Shown here one piece after another: positions 1-5,017 of a DNA stretch of 5,017 nt. The notes under the pieces are model-generated. The model was not told where the DNA came from. It ran no database searches and saw nothing but the letters and a program-made list of their open reading frames with translations. Every line of letters starts with the position of its first letter. Position 1 is the first letter of the stretch. The position numbers and the translations under genes were made by a program. The DNA lies in assembly GCA_030632745.1 (NCBI GenBank), contig DAOVUE010000167.1, positions 1-5,017 of the forward strand, read 5' to 3'. The stretch is from Pseudomonadota bacterium. GTDB taxonomy: Bacteria > Pseudomonadota > Gammaproteobacteria > GRL18.

Positions 1-726
1 ATGCTTCATATCATCATTGACAAGGACACTGCGTGCCTTATCAATAGTTGAAATATCACCATTGAGATCAACTAGTGCCATGAATTGCTGATATTGCTGT
101 TGTGTAATATTAAATTTACACAACAGCTCAGATAATTCGGTCACTGCTTTGCGCTGCAAAACATCAAATAAGTTTTCTTCCTCATTTTTGTTCAAGCCGG
201 CCTGACGCGCCAAACTGCGAAAAATACCCACATGCCCCAGGTCAATATGAAAATCATCAAGTCCTACAGACTTCAAAGTCTCAATCATCAATAGCAGGAC
301 TTCAATATCACTTTCGGGTCCATTATGACCATACAGTTCGACACCCACCTGCAATGGACTGCGTGACTGGGAAAAACCTTCAAAGCGAGTTTTTAAAACC
401 TGACCAATATAGCAAAAACGGGATGGATGTTCAGTTTTAATATGATGGGCATCAATGCGGGCTATCTGGGGGGTCATATCCGCTCTTACACCTAACAGCT
501 TACCGGAAATTTGATCGGTTAGGGTAAAAGTCATTAACTGCAGATCATGTCCGGTTCCTGTCAGTAGCGAATCCAGAAAATCAATCATCGGCGGCTCAAC
601 CAGATCATATCCCCAGCTGTGGTAAAGATCCAGCAGAGCACGGCGTTTTGATTCTATGGTTAATGCCCGGGGCGATAAAACTTCCTGAATACCTTCAGGC
701 AATAACCAGCGATCTTTATTCAACAT
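1..726 (-). CDS. hisZ: HisZ, ATP phosphoribosyltransferase regulatory subunit (3' end beyond the window)
   Basis: An open frame runs from ATG at 724-726 to the left edge without a stop (242 codons). The family is usually about 390 residues, so roughly the last third is missing. HisZ is a catalytically inactive paralogue of histidyl-tRNA synthetase. With short-form HisG it forms the cytoplasmic ATP phosphoribosyltransferase, the first step of histidine biosynthesis. Visible signs of the class II synthetase fold are a motif 1-like stretch GYDLVEPPMID (39-49), the VRADMTPQIARI segment (80-91) typical of HisZ, and a motif 2-like region (about 105-133) ending in SPLQVGVELYG, which parallels the QLGVEVFG of HisRS. 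The start near MLNKDRWLLPEG suits the family. It has only a weak A-rich leader (AAAG just upstream) and no good Shine-Dalgarno. It lies 33 bp downstream of the DUF2065 gene on the same strand, probably cotranscribed. HisS itself is the main alternative, but the motif 2 sequence favours HisZ. Confidence 0.93.
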   Translation of the reverse strand, partial: MLNKDRWLLPEGIQEVLSPRALTIESKRRALLDLYHSWGYDLVEPPMIDFLDSLLTGTGHDLQLMTFTLTDQISGKLLGVRADMTPQIARIDAHHIKTEHPSRFCYIGQVLKTRFEGFSQSRSPLQVGVELYGHNGPESDIEVLLLMIETLKSVGLDDFHIDLGHVGIFRSLARQAGLNKNEEENLFDVLQRKAVTELSELLCKFNITQQQYQQFMALVDLNGDISTIDKARSVLVNDDMKH

Positions 727-759
727 ATCTTTAAATTTTAAGCGTTTAATTTTTAGTTT

Positions 760-948
760 TTAATTTTTAAGCACATAAATCAGCACTGCACCCACGCTCA
801 TACTCACAAGACAACTCAAGCAAAATACCAGTTCACTCATTTCTGCAGCTCTGAGCATCATTTGCTTGAAAGACTTTGGGCTCAGTATGGGCAATAGTCC
901 TTCCAGCACCAGCATCAAAGCACCTGCGACCAGGATTTCATTCCACAT
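760..948 (-). CDS. DUF2065 (YjeT-like) small inner-membrane protein
   Basis: The 62-residue product starts MWNEILVAGALMLVLEGL and ends IYVLKN. It has two hydrophobic segments (about residues 4-21 and 38-59) joined by a short loop with PKSFKQMM, so a two-helix inner-membrane hairpin is likely. The LVLEGLLPILSPKSFKQM stretch matches, from memory, the DUF2065/YjeT signature (E. coli YjeT, 65 residues: LVLEGLGPMLYPKAWKKM). Its place just after hflC is the usual one for this family. Function is unknown; the recurrent link to hflKC only suggests a membrane-related role. I chose ATG at 946-948. A longer form from TTG at 973-975 would add nine residues encoded inside the terminator hairpin and has no Shine-Dalgarno. 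The ATG also lacks a good one (only GGA, about 11 nt upstream, within the hairpin arm). The stop TAA is at 760-762. Confidence 0.82.
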   Translation of the reverse strand: MWNEILVAGALMLVLEGLLPILSPKSFKQMMLRAAEMSELVFCLSCLVSMSVGAVLIYVLKN

Positions 949-952
949 AAAC

Positions 953-987
953 AAAAAAATCCAGCTTTTAGACAAAAACTGGATTTT
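953..987 (-). terminator. Intrinsic terminator after hflC
   Basis: Read on the minus strand, AAAATCCAGTTTTT (987-974) and AAAAGCTGGATTTT (969-956) form a 14-bp stem with one T-G wobble and a four-base loop, GTCT. Seven T's in a row (959-953) form the end of the stem and the tail. It begins 51 bp past the hflC stop and should end the hfq-hflX-hflK-hflC transcript. Its T tract ends only four bases before the ATG of the DUF2065 gene. The plus-strand reading has a shorter T run, so leftward termination is the main expectation. Confidence 0.85.
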
Positions 988-1038
988 ATACTATTTTAGC
1001 ATTAGATGTTAGACTTATTTACTTTCTTTTGTGCTGGC

Positions 1039-1896
1039 TCAGGGCTGCTTCGTTTTAAAATAATCGAAGAAATCAGAGTCAGGTTCAATAACCATAATAT
1101 CTGCTGCACTGCCAAAGGTATTTTTATACGCATTCAAACTACGATAAAAAGTAAAGAATTCCTTATTTTTACCATAGGCCTGAGCATAAATATCAGCGGC
1201 TTTAGCATCACCCTTACCACGAATTTGTTCCGCTTCTTTAAAGGCTTCTGCCTTGAGAATAGTGACCTGACGGTCAGCTTCAGCAGTGATTCTTGCCGCA
1301 CTTTCATTTCCCTGGGCCCTCAGTTCTTTAGCAATTCGAGCCCGTTCTGTTTCCATTCTGCGGAAAATTTTATCGCTTACCCTGGGAGGAAATTCAATAC
1401 GTTTAATACGCACATCAACAATACGAATACCAAACGGCTTCACATCTTTATTAGCAGATTTATTAATGTCATCCATAATAATATGACGTTCACCGGAAAT
1501 CACCTCATGCATCACACGTCGACCAAATTCATTACGTAAACCTTCTTTGACGATGGTGGCTATACGTTCCTGTGCTATGTCCATATCACCACGCATAGAC
1601 ACATAAAATGCTTCCACATCTTCAATTTTCCACTGGATAAAAGAATCAACCACTACGATCTTCTTTTCTTCCGTCAGATAGTCTTCAGGTTTTGCATCAA
1701 AGGTCTGAATACGTTTGTCAAACTTTTTGATATTATTAACAAATGGAATTTGGAAATGCAATCCGGGTTCATAATCAGCACGCTGGATTTTACCCCATTT
1801 AAATAAAATGGCGGTTTCAGTTTCATTAACCACAAACAGTGAAGCTGAGCCTACAATGGTCACTACAAGTAGTGCTATAATGACTAATATTTTCAT
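1039..1896 (-). CDS. hflC: HflC, SPFH-domain subunit of the HflKC complex around FtsH
   Basis: HflC pairs with HflK in a large inner-membrane assembly that encloses the FtsH protease and modulates its action on membrane proteins and, in E. coli, lambda CII. The 285-residue product has an N-terminal membrane anchor (about 3-23) and then an SPFH/band 7 domain (about 24-185) with ETAILFKWGKI and EPGLHFQIPFV, as in family members. A charged, alanine-rich helical stretch follows (about 180-240: ERARIAKELRAQG, AARITAEADRQ, GDAKAADIYAQAYG), and then the conserved FYRSLNAYKNTF segment. The body should be periplasmic. E. coli HflC is longer (334), but shorter forms like this are usual outside enterics. 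The ATG (1894-1896) overlaps the hflK stop as TAATG, and its Shine-Dalgarno AGGGAG (1910-1905, 8 nt spacing) lies in the hflK coding end, which implies translational coupling and matched amounts. The stop is TGA at 1039-1041. Confidence 0.97.
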   Translation of the reverse strand: MKILVIIALLVVTIVGSASLFVVNETETAILFKWGKIQRADYEPGLHFQIPFVNNIKKFDKRIQTFDAKPEDYLTEEKKIVVVDSFIQWKIEDVEAFYVSMRGDMDIAQERIATIVKEGLRNEFGRRVMHEVISGERHIIMDDINKSANKDVKPFGIRIVDVRIKRIEFPPRVSDKIFRRMETERARIAKELRAQGNESAARITAEADRQVTILKAEAFKEAEQIRGKGDAKAADIYAQAYGKNKEFFTFYRSLNAYKNTFGSAADIMVIEPDSDFFDYFKTKQP

Positions 1897-3122
1897 TATC
1901 GTCTCTCCCTGATAGAGGGTCTACTGGAACGGGATTTATTAGACTTGTTCTGCAATTGTCTCTGCTTATTAAAGTCCGGTGTATCATTAACTTCAACAGG
2001 CAGTTCATTCATCGATGCCGAACGAGAACCTCTCATCATTTTATCCAGCGGCAGGTACAATAAATTATTACTTCCCTTAGTATCAATCATTACTTTACTG
2101 GTGTTACTATAGACAGTTTCCATGGCATCCAGATAGAGTCGATCACGAGTCACCTCAGGTGCTTTTTCATATTCAGTTAAAACACTCAGGAAGCGAGAGG
2201 TATCACCTTCTGCTTCGGCAATAACCTTACCTTCATAGGCTTGTGCACCGGCAACTTGCTTGGCAGCAATACCACGAGCTTTGGGTATAACATCATTACT
2301 ATACGCCTGGGCTTCATTGATATAACGTTCTTTATCTTCCCGGGCTGCATTCACATCTTCAAAAGCATCCTGTACCTGTGCAGGAGCCTTAGCACTCTGC
2401 AGAGTAAAACGAGTAATAATCAGACCGGTTTGGTAACGATCCAGAATTTGCTGTGCCAGCACACCAATATCAGATGCGATTTGGCTGCGTCCTTCGGTTA
2501 AAACAAAATCCATTTTATTTTTACCCACGATTTCACGTACAGCACTTTCAGAAACCTGTCGTAACACCACACCGGGCTCGCGAACATTAAACAGGAAGTG
2601 CTCAGCATTGCTTACTTTATACTGCACTGCGACTTTAATATCGACAATATTTTCATCTTTAGTCAGCATATAGGCTTCATGGACATTAGCACCAATATTC
2701 AAACTTCTGGAGGCACTGACATCCACTATGTAATAGTTTTGAATAAAAGGGGCATACCATTGAAGACCTGCATCTACGGTTTTATAGGATTGACCAAATT
2801 GCAGCACCACTGCTTTTTTACCCTGGTCAACGGTATAAATACCCGACACAGCCCACAAGGCAACAGCAATAACAGCTGCAATGGAAAAAATAATAACCGG
2901 TATCCGGGTATTATTAAAACCACTGCCGCCAGAACCATTATTGCCGTCACCACCATTGTTACTGCCGTTACCACCTTTTTTAACAGCACCAAGTAGTTTA
3001 TTGAATTTATCACTGAGGTTTTTAATCACTTCATCGAGATCAGGCGGACCCTGCTCTTTGTTGTTATTTTTATTACCCCAGGGATCATTGTTTTTTGGAC
3101 CCCCCGGTTCATTCCAGGCCAT
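1896..3122 (-). CDS. hflK: HflK, SPFH-domain subunit of the HflKC complex around FtsH
   Basis: The 408-residue product is close to E. coli HflK (419). It starts MAWNEPGG and contains QGPPDLDEVIKNL (24-36), the N-terminal signature of HflK in this group. A flexible Gly/Asn-rich linker follows (about 50-71), then one membrane helix (about 74-93, IPVIIFSIAAVIAVALWAVSG), the SPFH/band 7 domain (about 94-275: VVLQFGQSYKTVDAGLQW, TKDENIVDIKVAVQYKV, REPGVVLRQVSESAVREIVG) and a long helical region (about 260-320, with INEAQAYSNDVIPKARG). The conserved RDRLYLDAMETV and LLYLPLDKMM come next, then a basic, Ser/Arg-rich tail. The N-terminus is expected in the cytoplasm and the bulk in the periplasm. ATG at 3120-3122 has a clear GGAG (3132-3129) six bases upstream. 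The stop TAA shares one base with the hflC start. The spacer before it carries a 168-bp inverted-repeat element. Confidence 0.97.
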   Translation of the reverse strand: MAWNEPGGPKNNDPWGNKNNNKEQGPPDLDEVIKNLSDKFNKLLGAVKKGGNGSNNGGDGNNGSGGSGFNNTRIPVIIFSIAAVIAVALWAVSGIYTVDQGKKAVVLQFGQSYKTVDAGLQWYAPFIQNYYIVDVSASRSLNIGANVHEAYMLTKDENIVDIKVAVQYKVSNAEHFLFNVREPGVVLRQVSESAVREIVGKNKMDFVLTEGRSQIASDIGVLAQQILDRYQTGLIITRFTLQSAKAPAQVQDAFEDVNAAREDKERYINEAQAYSNDVIPKARGIAAKQVAGAQAYEGKVIAEAEGDTSRFLSVLTEYEKAPEVTRDRLYLDAMETVYSNTSKVMIDTKGSNNLLYLPLDKMMRGSRSASMNELPVEVNDTPDFNKQRQLQNKSNKSRSSRPSIRERR

Positions 3123-3128
3123 TTAATA

Positions 3129-3132
3129 CTCC
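3129..3132 (-). promoter_or_regulatory. Shine-Dalgarno of hflK
   Basis: GGAG on the minus strand lies six bases before the hflK ATG. It sits 25 bp downstream of the edge of the inverted-repeat element, so it is outside the predicted hairpins and should stay accessible. Confidence 0.75.
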
Positions 3133-3156
3133 ATTTCTTTTTTTAAAATTAATAAA

Positions 3157-3324
3157 AGGTACTTGCAAAACAGCTCTTAGCTTCCCCCTTTTTTAAAGGG
3201 GGATAGAGGGGGTTTATTAACATTATTAATATCAATAACTTAGTTACTGAACAAAGTAACCCCCTCAGTCCCCCTTTAAAAAAGGGGGAGGAAAAAGCAA
3301 AAAATTTAGTGTTTGCAAGTACCT
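3157..3324. repeat. MITE-like palindromic element, 168 bp, with 13-bp terminal inverted repeats
   Basis: The ends are perfect 13-bp inverted repeats: AGGTACTTGCAAA at 3157-3169 and TTTGCAAGTACCT at 3312-3324. Inside them lies a second pair of 31-bp arms (3184-3214 and 3258-3288), inverted to each other and matching at 29 of 31 positions. Each contains CCCCCTTTTTTAAAGGGGG or its complement, followed by a GAGGGGGTT-type end. A smaller hairpin, GTTACT/AGTAAC, lies at 3243-3260. There is no open reading frame of note, so the element is non-autonomous. I see no clear target-site duplication. Terminal repeats, size, intergenic position and lack of coding fit a miniature inverted-repeat element; a long structured intergenic repeat of another type is possible. 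No T tract follows the hairpins, so it does not look like a standard terminator. Confidence 0.75.
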
Positions 3325-3399
3325 CAATAGTTTAAATCTTATACAACTATTTCTTCTATGTCTATTCAAATATCATGGGAACAGACTACGCCCCAATCA

Positions 3400-4737
3400 T
3401 TATTCATCGCTTTCTGCTAACAACTGATTAAAACCTGATATCTTATTTAATTGTTCAAATTGTCTTTGCGTTGTTTCAATACACACCAGCCAGTCTCCTG
3501 ACTCACTATATTTTTCTTCTAAGATATCAGCCCCATCGTGCAGAACAGAACGCCACTGACCTTCCTGCGGCGGTATTTTTAACCATTGCTGACGTCGTTC
3601 CTTACTAAAATAATCGGCAATAACCTCTAACAATAGTTCCAGGCCATGTTCATGCTGATCAAAGGTATCCATGGCTGATAACCAAACTCGCAATACCTTA
3701 CCGGAAGGATCCCGTTCAACTCTGGCTTGCTGATCTTTAAGTAAATCAACTTTATTATAAACCAGTAATTGCGGTGTTTCCTCAGCACCTACATACTTTA
3801 AAACCGCATTGACTTCAGCAATATGTTTGCCCCGATTCTCTGTATGGGCATCAATTACATGTAATAATAAATCTGCTTCACGCGTTTCTAACAGGGTTGC
3901 ATGAAAGGCTTCTACTAGATCATGGGGGAGGTCACTGATAAAACCAACCGTATCAGCCAGGACCATAGCTAGATTTTTAGGCAGTTCAACACGACGCAGG
4001 GTTGGATCAAGTGTAGCAAACAACTGATCTGCGACATAAACCGTTGATTTTGTTAGTTGATTAAAAAGTGTTGATTTTCCCGCATTAGTATAACCAACGA
4101 GAGAAACAGTGGGAAGTTCAGCTCTGCGTCGTGAACGTCGACTCTGTTCACGCTGCTTACGAACTTTTTCCAGGCGTTTATTAAGCTGTTTAATACGCAC
4201 GTTCAATAAACGCCGATCGGTTTCCAGCTGAGTTTCACCCGGCCCGCGTAAACCAATACCACCTTTTTGCCGTTCAAGATGGGTCCAGCCTCTCACCAGG
4301 CGTGTAGACATGTGGCTTAGCTGGGCCAGTTCAACCTGTAATTTACCTTCATGGGAACGTGCTCTTTGAGCAAAAATATCCAGAATCAGACCGGTTCGAT
4401 CAAGTACCCGGCATTGTAATAAGATTTCCAGGTTTCTTTCCTGGGCAGGTGATAATTGATGATTAACTAAAACCAGATCGGCCTGATGCAACGCAACTGC
4501 ATCTTTAACTTCCTGAGCTTTACCGGTACCAATAAAATATTTGGCTTCCGGTCTATAACGTTTACCTTTAATAATAGTGACGGGATCAGCACCCGCGGAA
4601 GTTGCCAGGTCATAAAACTCATTTTGAGCTTCTTCCTGTTCGGCGGGCTTAATCTCGTGGTTATTTGTTTTTGGCAGAACAATATGTACCAGTACAGCAC
4701 GTTCTCCGGTTCCACCCGGACGCTCAATTTCAAACAA
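3400..4737 (-). CDS. hflX: HflX, ribosome-associated GTPase
   Basis: HflX is a cytoplasmic Obg-HflX family GTPase that binds 50S/70S ribosomes and, in E. coli, splits stalled or heat-damaged 70S ribosomes. The 445-residue product has the N-terminal HflX domain (about 12-150, with YFIGTGKAQEV and LSPAQERNLE), then the family hallmark VRGWTHLERQKGGIGLRGPG (148-167). A basic coiled linker follows (about 180-206), then the G domain: G1 GYTNAGKS (215-222), G2 within ATLDPT (241-246), G3 DTVG (262-265), G4 NKVD (328-331), G5 SAMD (354-357). All GTP-binding motifs look intact. A C-terminal domain follows (about 385-445), with IPPQEGQWRS. The start is TTG (4735-4737): the encoded MFEIERPGGTGERAVLVHI lines up with E. 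coli MFDRYDAGEQAVLVHI, and AAAGAG (4751-4746) lies eight bases upstream. No ATG fits. The stop is TAA at 3400-3402. E. coli HflX is 426 residues, so this is full length. Confidence 0.97.
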   Translation of the reverse strand: MFEIERPGGTGERAVLVHIVLPKTNNHEIKPAEQEEAQNEFYDLATSAGADPVTIIKGKRYRPEAKYFIGTGKAQEVKDAVALHQADLVLVNHQLSPAQERNLEILLQCRVLDRTGLILDIFAQRARSHEGKLQVELAQLSHMSTRLVRGWTHLERQKGGIGLRGPGETQLETDRRLLNVRIKQLNKRLEKVRKQREQSRRSRRRAELPTVSLVGYTNAGKSTLFNQLTKSTVYVADQLFATLDPTLRRVELPKNLAMVLADTVGFISDLPHDLVEAFHATLLETREADLLLHVIDAHTENRGKHIAEVNAVLKYVGAEETPQLLVYNKVDLLKDQQARVERDPSGKVLRVWLSAMDTFDQHEHGLELLLEVIADYFSKERRQQWLKIPPQEGQWRSVLHDGADILEEKYSESGDWLVCIETTQRQFEQLNKISGFNQLLAESDE

Positions 4738-4745
4738 TGAAGCTA

Positions 4746-4751
4746 CTCTTT
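4746..4751 (-). promoter_or_regulatory. Shine-Dalgarno supporting the TTG start of hflX
   Basis: AAAGAG on the minus strand lies eight bases before the TTG at 4737-4735. Together with the N-terminal match to E. coli HflX, it fixes this non-ATG start. It sits 19 bp downstream of the octamer repeat, so changes in repeat number would not alter its spacing to the start codon. Confidence 0.65.
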
Positions 4752-4770
4752 AGTTGGTTGATGACTCTTA

Positions 4771-4813
4771 ATGGGTTTATGGGTTTATGGGTTTATGGGT
4801 TTATGGGTTTATG
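4771..4813. repeat. Tandem octamer repeat, ATGGGTTT x 5.4
   Basis: Five perfect copies of ATGGGTTT (4771-4810) are followed by a partial ATG (4811-4813). On the minus strand, in the sense of the hfq-hflX transcript, the unit reads AAACCCAT. The plus strand has five GGG tracts separated by five-base spacers, a pattern compatible with a G-quadruplex on the template strand. The repeat lies between hfq and hflX, 33 bp upstream of the hflX start codon. Perfect short repeats of this kind can change copy number by slippage. Eight is not a multiple of three, but the repeat is outside any gene, so only spacing or structure could change. Confidence 0.95.
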
Positions 4814-4863
4814 AATCTATATAATATATAATGAGTTGATTAAGCCTTATTCTACCACAAAAA
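4814..4863 (-). other. AT-rich spacer just after hfq
   Basis: This 50-bp stretch between the hfq stop and the octamer repeat includes TATATATTATATAG on the minus strand (about 4830-4817). It could provide a -10-like box for an internal hflX promoter, but I find no convincing -35 at the right distance. I also see no hairpin with a T tract, so there is no clear terminator after hfq and read-through into hflX is expected. Confidence 0.3.
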
Positions 4864-5017
4864 TTAATCTGATGAGTTTTCTTCTATAGCCAGTTTGACA
4901 TTTCTTGCGGGAACAATCGTTGAAATAGCGTGTTTATAAACCATCTGACTCACTGCATTTTTTAATAAAATCACAAATTGATCAAAAGATTCAACCTGAC
5001 CTTGTAATTTAATGCCG
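4864..5017 (-). CDS. hfq: Hfq, RNA chaperone (5' end beyond the window)
   Basis: The window holds the last 50 residues and the TAA stop (4864-4866), entering at the right edge one base into a codon. The sequence begins [20 protein letters not shown], matching E. coli Hfq from Gly29. It continues with [14 protein letters not shown], which contains the Sm2 motif with YKHA, the residues that line the proximal RNA-binding face. Hfq is a cytoplasmic hexamer that pairs small RNAs with mRNAs. If the missing part is as long as in E. coli, the whole protein would be about 78 residues, with a short C-terminal tail ([13 protein letters not shown]) against about 37 residues in E. coli; the end is still acidic. 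The gene lies 126 bp upstream of hflX on the same strand, the standard order, and is probably transcribed with it. Confidence 0.96.
   Translation of the reverse strand, partial: GIKLQGQVESFDQFVILLKNAVSQMVYKHAISTIVPARNVKLAIEENSSD

Noticed and set aside
727..759. A-rich repeats before hisZ as a promoter or regulatory array
   Set aside because: The AAAAATTAAA-like runs are low-complexity sequence. I could not identify a convincing -35/-10 pair or operator.
1006..1539. A 177-codon open frame on the plus strand
   Set aside because: It is entirely antisense to hflC, except for a short end in the spacer. Its composition shows no recognisable domain, and hflC is a clear conserved gene.
2598..3126. 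Plus-strand open frames opposite the 5' half of hflK, including a leucine/proline-rich one
   Set aside because: These are mirror images of the Gly/Asn-rich linker and membrane segment of hflK. There is no ribosome binding site or family resemblance.
3184..3214. The GC-capped hairpin as an intrinsic terminator after hflX
   Set aside because: The G run is not followed by a T tract on the minus strand, and hflK would normally be expressed from the same transcript.
3157..3324. Reading the paired repeats as a short CRISPR array
   Set aside because: The copies are inverted, not direct, there are only two, and they are nested within terminal inverted repeats. There are no spacers and no cas genes.
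4467..4740. Open frames on both strands overlapping the hflX 5' end
   Set aside because: The region is fully explained by the conserved HflX N-terminal domain, which continues in frame into the GTPase domain.
4771..4813. Octamer repeats as iterons or a replication origin
   Set aside because: They are directly abutting 8-bp units without spacing, near no replication gene and inside a housekeeping operon. Slippage repeats fit better.

Overview
The window comes from a gammaproteobacterial chromosome. It holds a six-gene run, all read leftwards on the minus strand, in the order hfq (5' end cut off by the right edge) - hflX - hflK - hflC - a DUF2065/YjeT-type small membrane protein - hisZ (3' end cut off by the left edge). 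This is the classic hfq-hflX-hflKC neighbourhood known from E. coli and many other Gammaproteobacteria. The presence of hisZ, which E. coli lacks, points to a non-enteric lineage that uses the short form of HisG. The sequence leans AT-rich, especially between genes; I cannot name a genus.

From right to left: 4864-5017 is the last 50 codons of hfq (RNA chaperone). 4738-4863 is a spacer carrying five perfect copies of an 8-bp repeat (4771-4813). 3400-4737 is hflX (ribosome-splitting GTPase), starting at TTG. 3123-3399 is a 277-bp spacer mostly filled by a 168-bp palindromic, MITE-like element (3157-3324) with 13-bp perfect terminal inverted repeats. 1896-3122 is hflK and 1039-1896 is hflC, overlapping by one base and evidently translated as a pair. 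953-987 is a strong intrinsic terminator that closes the hfl operon. 760-948 is a 62-residue two-helix membrane protein. 1-726 is the first 242 codons of hisZ.

Functionally, Hfq and HflX act on RNA and ribosomes in the cytoplasm. HflK and HflC form the SPFH-type membrane complex that encloses the FtsH protease. HisZ belongs to histidine biosynthesis and is a neighbour by conserved gene order rather than by known shared function.

The genes themselves are ordinary and well conserved. I found no convincing undescribed multi-gene system. The points worth a second look are non-coding: the palindromic element inside the operon, the octamer tandem repeat upstream of hflX, and the terminator that sits against the start of the DUF2065 gene.
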